64,000 nucleotides of DNA from Galbula dea (Eukaryota > Chordata > Aves > Piciformes > Galbulidae), in contig VWZX01006105.1 in the NCBI GenBank assembly GCA_013399015.1, positions 2,170,001-2,234,000 of the forward strand, read 5' to 3'. Below the pieces are notes generated by a model. It was not told the DNA's origin, did no database searches, and worked only from the letters and a program-made list of their open reading frames with translations. Both the position numbers and the translations under genes were made by a program. Shown here in pieces: positions 40,747-53,230 of this stretch. Positions within the stretch are counted from its first letter, which is position 1. Each line of letters opens with the position of its first letter.

Positions 40747-43700
40747 CAATTCTTTGCTTGAAGGTTTGCTCATAGTTCTACAGTAATTCTAAATTCTCCA
40801 AAATCTAAACCAGATGCTTTAGTCTTTAAGTAAAGCCTCTGCAGATTTACAGACAAAGTTAGAGACAGCTGATAAACTCCTGATCAAACCAGCAGGTTCA
40901 TATATAGATGATGATAAATCTTTCAGTAACAGAATACAGTGTTCCAAACTTTGGACCCTGCATTAAGTTTGCACTATTTTATTTTCAAAAAAAAATCTTC
41001 TATTCATCCTGTTCAAAATTTTTTGGTTGGCATGGTAACTGCCTAAAAATGTGCTACAGGCATTACAGCTCTAAGCTTTTCTTGTAGCCTATGATGCTTA
41101 ATCAAATAGTTTGCAATACATCCCAGTACTGTAAGTGGTAAAGCTAAAAATATTGATCCTTCAGAGCATGAACAACTGCAACGTCCTTGCAGAAAAAGTC
41201 AATGAAATGGACAAACACCAACACTTACACCTTTATCCACTTCTGCACTTTAGCAGCATGCAGCAGCCCTGGAAATCTTGAATGTCTGGTATTGAGCAAT
41301 TTTTTCCTTTTCAGTGCTATATACTTTTAAAATTGAGGTAAGAATGCAGGTTAAAAGAGTTTTCTCTCTTTGATGTGTGACAAAGATGCTATTTAAAGCC
41401 ATGATACTGCATATGCATACACATGGGGGACTTTACACAGAAGCCAATAGTAGAATTGAACTTAAGGGGAAAACTTACAATAGCAGCAACCTCTATGTTC
41501 AACTGTATACAGAATTTGGACCGAGCCCTTATGAATCATACAGATGACCAAATATTTTCTTAGCAAATTACTAGTATTGTAAATATTCAATATTTCTTAG
41601 AAGACATAGATGCAGACTTAAAGAGGGAAGATGGGGACTGTGAACCATCACAACACTTGATGGAGAAAGTTGTAGTGCAAACAAAGGGTTTAACTGCACA
41701 TAGCTATTTTCCAGATAATTCCATACATGTCTAAAGGATGGTACTGAATCTAGGGCTATTGTAAGAACAAATTATATGAACACGAAACATTCCCTGCTAG
41801 AGTAATATTCCTTCTATTAATAAGATGCACAAAGTGGTTTTAGATTTTGCTAGAACACAGAGGGCAAACATCATCTCACAGGGGCAAATGACAGCCCTCA
41901 CATGGCTTGTCTATGCCTGTAATGCGGGTAAGAATTTTACGTATGGGGAATACATTCCCTTTTGGTAGTAAAATATATATATATGGGTCTGTAAAACCAG
42001 GGATCACATCATAGTTTCTAGAATATTATGATAGTCCACATTTATGCAGCCCGAACCAGCACTTATGCACTCAGCATGAGGCCAGATGAACCCTGCCACT
42101 TAAGCAGACATGCACTTTCAGAAGGCATGTCCCTAGTTTCTAGGGCTATGGCCCAGCAATGCATTCACTGGCACACAACAAAAGCAATATGTCTGTTTGC
42201 AAGGTATGTTATCTCTCCTAAAATGCTGGTCTTTCTGTTCTCTCTTCTTTTTCTGAAGATTTTCAAATAGGGATATTACTTCTACTCCAGTGTAACAGAC
42301 ATGACTAGCAGTGCATAGGTGGCAGCAGTGGTAATGGTGGTGAAAGCAACTGATGCTGTCTCTGAAATTATTGCTTAGATTTGCTGGGAAATCCTATGCT
42401 GTAAGCCTTACAGTCTTAGTATCTAGCAGCTTCAGTATTTTTACGGGAGACAGAGGTGCTCAGAACTTCTGATGATCAGGTTTCTCAGTAAGGTGTCATT
42501 TATGACTTGAGTAATCTGTATTGGAAAACCTTGCTTTAAAAGGGTTGGTGTCATCAGTCACTGTTGTATTGTAATGAGAAAAGGAAAGGCTTTTTGACTG
42601 CCATGTAAAGCTTTAATGTGCAGCTTTCAGGAGTGTGACTTTCTGATAAACACTACCTGTGCTGCATTAGCCAGGAAAGCTTCTGTCCTTCAGTAGGTCT
42701 GATTCCTGCAGGAGAATCTGGGATATCAACAGCCTCAGACCCTGAAGATGTAACTAGGTCTACCCTTAATAACATCTGAGTGAAGTTACATCTGCGAGTA
42801 AAATATGTGGATATGGGCCAGGGTAACATCGAGGGACAATTGCCAGATCCTAATTGAGCAATAAGACAGGGTGTAGACTCTGAGCCCATGCTTTGGTATG
42901 TTGCTAGGTAAAGGGCAACAGCTCTGCACTATCACTCAACAAGTGTGCTGTCATTGCACAATAACTCTGTGCTGTGTGCTGGGATGATTATAGAGTGCTA
43001 TTTTCAGTGCAGAGAAGATATTTTATTTATGTATCTTTTATTCTGCTAACATGCAGAGGAAAGAGTCATGTTATAGTGAGTGTATAGTCTATTTTTAGCT
43101 AGATAATAATGTGAAAGGTGTTGTTGTTTATAGGCCATTATAGGTGTGCATGGACTTACATACAAAGGCTGGATGGAAGACTTAAAAAAGCCAATGCCTT
43201 GTTCCTGCAATGAGTCGTGGGCATGCAGAAACCTACCTATACATGACAAAGAGAAGAGAGAGGTCTAGGGCCTCACTGCCTCTAACACTGAAAGTAAACC
43301 TGCAGCCAAAAATTCCCAACATATTTTTTTAGGAAATCCAGGATATGTAAAAAGATAACACTGCTCCTTGGCAAACAATTTCTCATAGAAAGTAGCATGA
43401 ATAGTTTTCAGCTTCACAGTTATCTTGTTTGTTTTGTTAATCCTCACAAAGATTAATAAAGGAATGATGGGACAACAGTAAACTGTAAGCACAGGAAGAG
43501 ACTATTGCCTAAAGCATCTGGATATGATTAAGTAAACACAATTTAATAAGAAATCTGAGAGATTTAACTTTTGAAATCTCTTTTATTTAATCCTAAAAAA
43601 ACCCTCTCAGAGTATTTACCTTAATCTCCAAGAATCCTGCCAGTTCTTAAAGCACTGCAGTTTTCACTGCAAGTTGCTTGCTACTGTTGATCAATTGTGC

Positions 43701-44025
43701 CTGAGATTTGATCTTTTATCCAAAATTTTCCTGGCATGTATTCTGCTATCTGACCCTTTAATTTGAGAGAGAGAAGTAATTATCATTTGAAGGAGATATT
43801 TTATATCTAACTGCTATATGTACTCTATTCTTACTACCTGCTGGTGAATGCAATCAATACTTTCAACATTGATTACATGGTATGGTTTCCTTTTCTGTCA
43901 CTGAAACAGTGAGTTCTTCTTTAAATGCAAGAAGTTGAACATTATCCACAGTGAGCTGGACTAGTCACCCCTGTTGACAACTGTGCTACTCACTAAAACT
44001 CGTGGGAGATTAATCTTTTAAGAAT
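40747..44025. other. Intergenic, no gene seen
   Basis: Unique-looking DNA with a short (TA)n run at about 41,973-41,983. No recognisable coding, RNA or repeat family was found. Confidence 0.55.
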
Positions 44026-44462
44026 TGTCCTGGATTTCCTGGGTCAGAATCCTAGATCAGCCATTTTCTGCAGGCTGTTAGCAGTTTGAGTCACCCAGGA
44101 CAACCGACCTGAGCTGGTTCACAGGTGTACCCGAGACCATAAAAACCACACTCACTATAAAGGGGGAAGTTTTGCTGAGAGTGGGAGTTCTTTTTCTTCC
44201 ATTTCTATCTCTTTAGAGAGTCTGGCTTACCATTCTGTTCCTGAGGATTGCCTTCCTTTTTATTGTGGCTGCTGTACATTTGCTGAGCTGAGTATAGCTA
44301 TGTATACTTTCTTTTGGCATTGGTAGTAATATTAGTTTTGCTGTTTCATTAAATCTGTTTTCATTTCACCTCATGGATATCTTCTCTTTTTCCAGATTCC
44401 CCTTTCTGGCTGGGAAACAGTCATTGGATGATAGAACAACTGCTGTAGTTTAGCCCTGGATA
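44026..44462 (+). mobile_element. Probable old solo LTR (different family)
   Basis: It starts TGTCCTGG, a common start of bird ERV LTRs. A TATA box, TATAAAG, lies at 44,156-44,162, and an ATTAAA polyadenylation signal at 44,348-44,353 is followed by a T-rich stretch. It closes near 44,462 with a TAGTTTAGCCCTGGA block resembling the '...TTTAACCCGGACA' LTR ends. Size and order of signals fit a U3-R-U5 layout of about 437 bp. The terminal CA is not intact and I find no target-site duplication, so the element is either old or wrongly bounded. Confidence 0.45.
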
Positions 44463-46849
44463 TGACCTAAATGTACACACATATATGAATGTTAGCAATT
44501 TTAATATTCATTCTTCCAACTTTTAGCTTTTTCCTCCCTCAGCAATTCCATTTTGTACAGACTGCTAGCTGTACAGATTATCTTTTTAGCCCTTTTGTTC
44601 AAAGTAAGGATTCCAGTTTTATTAACACATTATGTCAAATCTGTAATTTGTAAAAAATACATACTGAACTCATTTTGACCTTTTGGTGGTTCTCTCTCCA
44701 TAGACAACCATTTCAGAGCTTGTTTGCATAAAGTTTCTGGGAGATTCTGTGATGCTACTATCTGGCAACTGGTGGAGACACCTGATAATGTCTAAATTTG
44801 ATCCTTTCTCCAATCAAGTGATACAGCTAAATGGAGGCAATAGGAAAACTTTTGCATCTCCTAAAGCTAACCCACAAAACCCAACATGCTGAAAGAGGGT
44901 CTCCAGAGTGAATCAACAGAATTCCTCACCCTGTGGCACATAGTCACTAGAGTTAGGGATATATCAGGCTGTGTGTGCATAACTCAGCAAGCTTTATATC
45001 TTTCAGGCTTTACTTCAGACACGGTCTAGACAGTAATAGTAATGGTGCTATTTGTTATGGTCTGGATACATACTTGGCAACAGGACACCTGCCTCGAGTC
45101 TGAACACATGCTGACCTGAAGATTCCATAGGTCAGGGTAGTGCCATGACAGGGTCATACACAGAATGGGCTCATACTTGACCTTTTCTTGAAGCCCAGTC
45201 ACTAGGGAACCCCAAATGCAAGAGACATTGAGAAAGTTGCTTGGCTTTGGAATTTGGGCACTTGACTAAAACAAGAGAAACAGGCAAATGTTCTGTCACT
45301 TTATACCCATCTAATAATGTGGAATGACTGCAGAGTCCAGAAGGTCAAAGGAGTTGGACTGGCTCCTGTCTGGCACTTCTGAAACACCTCCTGTAATGCA
45401 CAGAAAATCCTGCTTAGCTTCAGTAGCTCATATGCAAAAGGAGAATATTGGGAATATTTTGGTGGTAGAAGGCTAATGATTTGGCCAGGAAGGTTTGCTT
45501 CATAGGGCTATCAAAAACATTTCTCTGGTGGTAAGAAAAAACCCATACAACAAAAGACAAAAACACACACTCTCTTTTTCTCTAGTTTTTTTGCTGTTTG
45601 AGGCCAGACAGGGCCTACCAATGACATGAGGCCAAACATATACTCCAGTGTACTTCTTTTTTTTTTTTTTTTTGCAAAATGTCATTTTTGTTGAAATTTT
45701 CTGAAAGGAAACACATACTAAGAGGCTGAGGCAGATGTCTGCCAGGTTTATTTTAAATTTGGTTGGAGTCTGATAAGGCTATAAACAGAAAAAACCAACA
45801 TTCTCCTTGATTAACACAGTCAACCTTAAAAACTGTCAACTAACTTTGCTCATAATTGTAATAAGGAACTACTGAATGCCAGACTATTAGCTTTGCCCAT
45901 AATACTAAGTTATAACAGATAATTACAGGCATCAAGATGGGCAAGTGTTCCTCTGCATTAATATTGTCCTTTCATTTTTTTCACTTAGATAAGACATCAA
46001 AAGTGAATAATATTAAAAATGAGTAGTCATAAAGCAGCAGCTGAGCTGTAGGCAGAGGAAAGTTGTTTGTTCTCACTCCTGAGCAAACGCACACACATTT
46101 TTTTTTTTAATTCATTTTATTTTGATGGCAAAAGTGATATCTAATGGCATACAGTTTTGACTGGTAAATCACCTTTGCAGTTTTTCCTGTTTAATCTCTG
46201 AAAGATGATAAAGCTTATTCCAATTGCCCACAGCATCAGCTTTATTCTCTTGAAAGAACTTGCTCTCTTTTTTGTTTTCCCTTAATGTTTTGAGCCTTCA
46301 TGTTTAGTTTTCCCTTAATATTTTTAGCAGAAATGGTAATCTTTTTAATTTGCTGGCAGGAGCCATAAAATTCACCAAAAATAAAGCTCACATCTAGCCA
46401 AGAATCTCATTACCAGGACCACCCAAGAGGTCCAGCTTTGTCACAGACACAGTATATTCCTTTATATTTTCTAGAATTAGAAAGGAAAGAGAATATGAGG
46501 TGTTGATTAGTCAAGTTAGAAAAAGGTTATGAAGATCCTTCTACGAAAATAACAGTGGTTTAGTTGTTTTGGAGCAAATGCATTCAGGTCTATTTGTCTA
46601 TTACAGCCAGTCTGTTTGTTAGGGTTATTTGATTTCACGCAGCCATACTGGTGCTGAGTCCCACACCTGGAATTGAGGCAAATCCCTTTGCAATTTTTGA
46701 CCAGCCTTTGCCTGAACTCACCTCTTTCTGCGTGCTGGCAGTGGGTCCTATGTGAGATGAGAACCTCACAAGAGATGTGAGATGCCACTGCACCTTTCGG
46801 TTATAAACCTTCCCCTGACCTTGGCTTTGCAAGCTGAAGCCCTGATTAC

Positions 46850-46913
46850 TGCACCATGTTGCCTGGAGGAACAGCTACACACACCTGTGGCTCAGCCCAA
46901 GCAACATGGTGCA
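46850..46913. repeat. Inverted repeat, 13-bp arms
   Basis: TGCACCATGTTGC at 46,850-46,862 is exactly the reverse complement of GCAACATGGTGCA at 46,901-46,913, with a 38-bp spacer. No element boundaries are recognised. Confidence 0.8.
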
Positions 46914-48015
46914 TTCCCCAAGAGCTGGTCCAGGGACATCTGGTTCAGAGATGGCTAGTCTGTTCCACAGTAAGAGCCCAAAAATCAGGTGTGAATGTCA
47001 GCTTCACTGTTTATTTCTCTCCTTTTAGGGAAGTGAAAGCCCAGAATGGAGATGGCTCTAGAAACTGAAGCATTTTGATTGTTTCAGCACAGGTTGGGAG
47101 TTGCCACTGTAGCACCTATTGAAAAAACAGTGGTTTGAATCACAGGAGCAGCATGAGACACAGTGATATTTGAGCTAAGCCTCTAATGCTTCCCAGCACA
47201 GTTCGAGGTGATGACTAGTGCCAGAGTAGCTGGCATTCAGCTAGAGGGAAGATCACTTATTTCACTGTCTTGTACAGTGGTGATCATAATCTGCCAGATT
47301 AATTTTTCCTTTCCTGAAGCTGAAATATCTGTGACTGACAGAAGACCACATTTGGAGGCTCCACAGTTCTGAAATTGGCTTATTCTGGAAACCTGTCAAT
47401 GTCACAGCCTGGCAAAGTAGAGAGATCGGAATTACACTTGGCTATTCAGTCAGTCTTGCAAACTGTTACACCATTGCTGCAGGATGCTCGAAACAACCTT
47501 TCGAGTTTAAGGGACAGCTCTTCAATTTAGTCTTAGGATCATTTCCATGAATACATACTACATAAAACCTAGAAAAAATATATTCAAGTCCATTGAACTT
47601 TGAAAATGTAAAATTTCTCTCTTCAGTACTCCTTTGTCCATCTTAGCTGAGGAAGCCAGAAAAATAAGTGACATGAAATGCCTGTAAGTAGTAGACTGCG
47701 GGAACCACATTGAAATATTAGATGACAACTTATTCATTCATGCCTTGTGAAACAGAAATAAAATTACTTTATATTCATTTCCTCCCCACATATCTGCCCT
47801 TTCTGAGGTTAACAGAAAGGATTCCTGTAGTACACAAATTATTTTAGGGTCTTGAACAACTTAGAGATCTGACATCTTTTCTCATGTGTATAAATAACCC
47901 CACCTGTTGCAGTATCATATATATGTGGCTCTTAAAATAGAAGCAAGTAAATAATAGTAGCATACTACATTTCAATCTAAAAATTATTCTAGGAACAAAG
48001 CACAGATATGAGACA

Positions 48016-48083
48016 GGCTTTTCCTGTTTCAAAAATCTAGAGTATTCTCCAGTCTGAGGTGGATTTTCCTGTGTCAAAAACCT
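48016..48083. repeat. Two-copy direct repeat, 45-bp offset
   Basis: A 23-bp stretch starting GGCTTTTCCTG recurs 45 bp later as GGATTTTCCTG with three mismatches over 23 bases. Likely an old local duplication. Confidence 0.6.
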
Positions 48084-48391
48084 ATTGCACACTTATTTAT
48101 TACACATTTTAAAAGTTACTGAAATTTGAAAAAATAGAAATTTTCCTTGGCCAAGCTGTTGAAGTGCACAGACAATGTTGTGTCACTGTCCATAGAAGGA
48201 ATTGTAAAGGTGGTCAGCAGGGATGCAAGGAACACAGGGATGTGTCAAATTTGTCCCAGCTTCGCAAATTCATGTGTCCCCCTTTACTACTGCATTTGAT
48301 AAAAACACCATTCTCCTGGAGGTAATGAAGCACTTTCCCCCTGTTTTTCAATAGAGATCTAAGATGTAAACTGAGAAAGCTCAAAGCTATT

Positions 48392-48419
48392 CTGTGAGAA
48401 AGTAGGCACTTTCTCACAG
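48392..48419. repeat. Perfect hairpin, 12-bp stem, 4-nt loop
   Basis: CTGTGAGAAAGT, loop AGGC, ACTTTCTCACAG. The stem has no mismatch. It is too short for a typical pre-miRNA, and the pairing does not extend beyond the stem. Confidence 0.9.
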
Positions 48420-49884
48420 TGAGAAATAAGACATGAAAAGACACAATATCTAATCTAAATTCTTTGTAGGCTGATCCTAAATACAGTGGAATAGCCATAC
48501 TTCACATAAGAAAGAGACCTCAGACTAAACTTCCTGCAAGTTATTCCCAGATAACTAAAAAGCCATAGTGAGAAAGTTGTTCTTTTTAAAGTGATATTTT
48601 GGCTTATTTGTTTGGTGGCCATACCACATTTTCAGCACCTAGAAATCCTCTGCTATGACAGTGTCTGAATGAAATGTTGTTACTGACGTAACAATCATCT
48701 CCTCATCCTGTAGCTTTCAAGTTATGACTTAACATTGAGAAAACTGTGGGCTGAGTGAAATACCTTCAGTACCTTCAAAGGATGTGGTTAGAATAGTCTG
48801 TAGGGGTGGGAAGAGTTTTCCTTTGCAGTTGTTAGAGTGGCAACAACAGAGTGGCTTTTCAATTGCTTCTGTACTGCAGCTCAGGGCTTTTAGCCCCTAT
48901 CTGCTGCACCCACACACGATCTGGTGCAGTCACTTGAAAAGCATATAGCAACCTCTTACCTCAAGGATTCCTTTCAAAGCAAGCTTCAGTCACCCAGGGG
49001 GCCAACAATCTGTAGAGGCTGCTGCTTCTGTCCCTGAGATAAAGTATCATATTGGTTCTGCTGCACTGGGACCACCTTACCCATGGTGGAGAAATAGGAT
49101 TTGCTTTTCATTAATTCTGTTACTATAAAAAATTCCTGTAGGATATTCTGTAGCTAGAGCACTGAATCATTTCTGAAACTTCCTATTCAAATATTTGTTT
49201 TATATGGCAATGGTATTAGTAATGTGCAAGTTTTATGCACTGCTATTTCCTCCCACACCCATTGAAAACTAACAAGAGCCAGCCTGTCAAAATAAGCATG
49301 TGAACTATAGATCAGCTATAACATGCTTCAAAAAGCCAGTGTTCCAGCCTAGGTGATACCACATAACTCTGCTTTCCCTGTGGTTGTAAAATTGCACAGC
49401 CTACAAACTGGAGTCAGGATTTATCCCCTTTCATTGAAGATAAAGTAGGTGCTTAAGAATGGAGAATTTTCTCCTATGGTTGATGGAAAGAGACAGAAAA
49501 CTTCTTTTTAAGTCACCTAGCATTTTACTTGTCCTTAAAGAGGGACATTGCTGCCTGCTGATGGAGCCCAAGATGTCTCTGATTTCAGCTTAGGTGCCTC
49601 ATTTAAAGACTTCATTTTCAAGGAAAAGAAAAAGATCCAAGGCTATTTCTGGAGCTCCAAAATCTTGTAGTAAGGCTGAGCTTTCTTATTCCAGTCTGCA
49701 CAGACTGCATCCATACCTTGCTTTGGAGGCTGTCTCTGGCATTACTCTGTGGTGCCATCTGCTCCCAAAACCAAACACCTAGCACATATATTAACCTATA
49801 GGCTATATTCAAAACAATCAGGAAATGGGAGCAAGTAATGCATCTGCAATGTTTGCTCGTGTTGGGTAATAAAAATGAAAACTG

Positions 49885-50835
49885 ACTCTGAGGAGCTGCA
49901 GAGGCGCCTTATGCTACAGAATGACTGGGTAATAAAATAGCAGAGAAAATCCAGTGTTGATAAATGCAAAGCAGATCATAAGGGGGAAAAATAACCTTAA
50001 CTGCATGACCCAGCAATGGGCTCTGATCTGGTCCTAGTCACTGAGGGGACACAGAAATCGTGGAGTCATGAATATGGCCATAGACACAAACTGGCACATT
50101 CAGCATAGCAACTAGTAGTGGTCAGAAAATCCAAGTCAGTATCAACAACTGTCAGAAAGAAAAACAGAAGCCAGAAGTCAACAGTGTGTCACTATAAATC
50201 CATGCTGCTGCTGTCTGTATCTTGAATTGGGATTCTGGTTTCCCATCCCAAAAGGTACAGCAGAACCAGAAAATGAAAAGTGAAATGAGATCTTTTTATA
50301 AAAGGAATTATTAAATAGCCTGAGATCTTTCACTGGGGAAAAGAGGCAGGATATAATACAGCATCTATAAAATCATGAATGGGAGGGAGAAATTAAGTAC
50401 AGAATTACTGTTTGCTGTCTCCTCTAACACAGTAATGAGGGGTATCAAATGAAATTAGGGGGCTTGAATGACACAAGTTCAAACAAAGAGTTACTTTTCC
50501 ATATATACAATTAAGTTATGGAATGCCTGGCCACAGGATGCTGTGGTTCTTAAAAACACGTGAGGGCTCAAAAGCAAATCAGAAGAATCTGCTAAAGAAA
50601 AATCCACCAATGGATATCAAATAGGAAGGCATTGCTGCTGGTTCAGTGAGCAAATGAACTGCATTACTATGAGAGGGGCCTGAGAGACTGCTGTGATGGT
50701 GTGTCATTATATGCTTGCATTGTTCTTGCCCTCTTCTACAGACATTTGCTGTTTCCTTATAACAGAGAGAAGATACTGCATTATATGGACCATTGCTCCG
50801 ACTTTGTATGGTCAAATTTATGTTTTTTCTTGTAC
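49885..50835 (+). mobile_element. Very old (amniote-grade) CR1 LINE relic, 3' portion
   Basis: Matches, with heavy decay, the ancient CR1 type abundant in turtles and crocodilians. Landmarks on the + strand: E-L-Q-R-R-L near 49,891 and S-V-D-K-C-K near 49,954-49,971 (the D-K-C-K block). Then an A-T-A-A-A-A-T-C-A-T-G-A-A-T-G-G stretch near 50,365-50,382 (counterpart of 'Y-K-I-M-T'). Near 50,436-50,460 comes GAGGGGTATCAAATGAAATT, the counterpart of 'R-G-H-Q-M-K-L'. Near 50,520-50,545 comes W-N-A-W-P-like sequence, and near 50,600-50,622 ATCCACCAATGGATATCAA ('S-x-N-G-Y'). The tail ends AAGATACTGCATTATATGGACC ... TATG, like the family 3' end. Non-coding relic. Confidence 0.75.
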
Positions 50836-51479
50836 CTACAAAATTCCTTTTCTTGCAGATGAGAAAAGATCACTTTAAGTAAGACCATATACCTTTTTGT
50901 CTGGTTGATGTCATCACTGAAGCAAATGGAGGGTAAAAAAATGCTCGTGGAAATCCAAACAGGAAGCACTTTGCAAACAAAGAGGCACAGGTTGGTGCCT
51001 GCAGAGCTGCTACTCTTTATGCTTCATGAGACTTGAAAGAGATCTCTACTACCTGCAGCCGGAGCACAGATGCAGAAGAACAATGAAATGATCAGATTCT
51101 TTTCTTTTTTTTTCTTCTCCAGACTATGGCAGCTCTGATGCTTATCATTTGAAAGCGAGGACACACCTGGGCAGTAGCAGCATGGTGCTGAGCCAGAATC
51201 ATGACAGACAGTAACTGTCCCTGCTTAATGTGTTCTGATGAAACCCAGGCCAGCACTCAAGGCAAACTCCAGTTTTGGTGCTCTCACAGACTTTAGTCTT
51301 CAGTGCCAGCAGCATGGTAACACTGAGCATACAGCATGAAGCAAGGCTTTGTTCCAAGCAACCCAGATTTAACTCATCTAACCGGCCCTACCTCTGGGTG
51401 TAGGGTGACCTTCCCAATTAGCCTTTTAAAAGCCTTTCACTATATATGGCACTTTCAGTCTCGGCAAGACAGATCTGAA
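50836..51479. other. Short unique spacer between two CR1 relics
   Basis: No gene or repeat recognised; a T-rich run lies at about 51,100-51,118. Confidence 0.5.
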
Positions 51480-53230
51480 GGGAAAGCAAAGGGATGTCTC
51501 ATGATGCAAGTACTAAAGTATTCTTGGATTTTCAAGAAAAAATACACAAAACAACTTCCTGACTCAAAAAGAGCTGTATCTGGCATGGGAAACTTCTACA
51601 TTAGACCTCATCCTAACAGGGAAATACTAATCACAAAATTGAGAGTTTGCTTAGGTGGAAGTGATAATGAGTTGGTTTTATGGTTTATATGCTTTTAAAA
51701 TGCATTTTACATGTTTCACATGTAAGTAGGATAAAGTCCTAGCCAGTAAAATTTATACTCATTGCCTTAAGAGACCTTCTTCCACAAATCTGAAAAGAAT
51801 TAAGACATGTATCAGCCAGCCTGGAAGCAAAAATTAAACCAACAAAAATGTGAATAATAATTCACAGCAACTCAGAAAAAAATTCATTAGATCTTCAAAA
51901 AGCCACAATTAGGAAAGACATACCTGCTGAGTAAAACCAACATACTTCTGAGGAAGGACTAGAAGAAAGTTAATATTTTGCCCACAATTCTGCAGACAAA
52001 TTAGGGCAACCAGGTAATTATAGGCCTGTCACTTTGACGTCTATTCCAGGCAAAGTGATGGAGTTGCTGATAGGAAAGTCAATTAATGAAGTATTAAAAC
52101 AGTGCAATTTAATTAATGGCAATCAACACAGATTAATGGAAGAAAGATCTTATCAAAATAATGTGCTATTTCTATAAGACACATTTGGTGGATGAAAGTA
52201 GTTGTAGTAAACCTGTATACTCTGACTTTGGATGCATTTGCCATGCAGTATTACAAGAGATTCTGACAGAAATCAGAACTAATATGATGAACACACCTGG
52301 CCAACCAACTTATTTTAAAGCTGGCTAGTGCTACATCCAACAGCCTAATGTAGCATGGGGCTATCAAGAAGTGGGTGCTGCAGTAGTGGAAGAGACTACT
52401 TACCAGCCTTGTGCTTATAAATAATGCTATTGGCAATGCAGGAGAAAGCTGTGCCTCTGCTAATAATAGTTTTCAATTAATAAAAATTTGGAAGTGGGTA
52501 GGAGTGGCCTATGTCTTTGTGACATTGCTTGAGGAGCAGGTGCAAGAAAAATAACCAGTGGCCACATGTAACTCAACATAAAGGATCTATTTAAGAATAA
52601 ACATCTCAGGCCTTGCTCACATAACAAGGCTTCTCCTTTGGGAACCTGAAGCTGAAAGATGAACTTAGGGTCCTGGCAGACAACCAGCTGAGCCCCAGAG
52701 CCTTCTGAAATTGCATTGCCAAAAGGGCCAATGCAATCTTTTTCTGTGTGCAGAGGATAGTATGAAAGGGGAGTAAGGAAGTTGTATTACTTATGCATTT
52801 GGCTTTGGCAAAAGCCGTGGGGATAATGTTGCTCCTGATGTCAGCAACTTTAGAATGATATTGGCAAATTGGAGGTGGTTCAAAGAACCACAAGAACATT
52901 AGTGAAAAAAAAGGCTGTAAAATGGAGTGACTCCATAGGGTAAGTCTATTTAGATTTAGTGTGTCAAAGTAAAAGCTAAGGAATAACTTGATTATGGTTT
53001 GTAAGGCCTTTCATGTTGAACGGACAGGGGAGTTTAACTCTGCTCTCTCTAACAAGAGAGTTTTTGCTCTGGTAGAAAAATATATAACAAAATTCAACAG
53101 AAAGCTGAAGATGCATAATTTCAGTATAGGTTAAGGATAGGCAACTACTGCAACCATTTAGCATTCACTGTGATAGAGCTAGATGTCCTTTCTGTCTAGC
53201 CCTTCTCAAGCCTTGCTCTTGTTGAACAGG
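51480..53230 (+). mobile_element. Very old CR1 LINE relic spanning endonuclease C-terminus to 3' end
   Basis: Found by translating in shifting frames. The order is right for CR1 ORF2. T-L-D-L-I-L-T-G (about 51,598-51,621) is the endonuclease C-terminal 'L-L-D-L-V-L-T-N' block. G-G-S-D-N-E-L-V near 51,654-51,677 matches 'G-C-S-D-H-E-M-V'. G-Q-P-G-N-Y-R-P-V-T-L-T-S-I-P-G-K-V-M-E near 52,003-52,065 is the start of the reverse transcriptase. Then comes V-Y-S-D-F-G near 52,213-52,230 (motif A region, catalytic pattern lost), A-K-R-A-N-A-I near 52,717-52,737, and an L-F-R-F-S-V-S-K block near 52,946-52,969 ('L-G-L-F-S-L-E-K'). The end near 53,170-53,230 has CTAGATGTCCTTTCTGTCTA, like the family tail. 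Many stops; no coding potential. Confidence 0.7.

Larger units (their letters stand above)
44463..49884. other. Intergenic, no gene seen
   Basis: No coding homology. Visible structures are a T-run at 45,657-45,674, a 13-bp-arm inverted repeat at 46,850-46,913, a diverged direct repeat at 48,016-48,083, a perfect 12-bp-stem hairpin at 48,392-48,419, and the small palindrome TTGTTAC-TGAC-GTAACAA near 48,676-48,693. Confidence 0.55.

Noticed and set aside
40461..40786. Frames of 65-96 codons on both strands.
   Set aside because: They fall mostly on a truncated LTR fragment and are chance openings.
51336..51698. 120-codon plus-strand frame as a possible gene.
   Set aside because: Its last part runs through the endonuclease C-terminal region of the old CR1 relic; the rest lacks homology.
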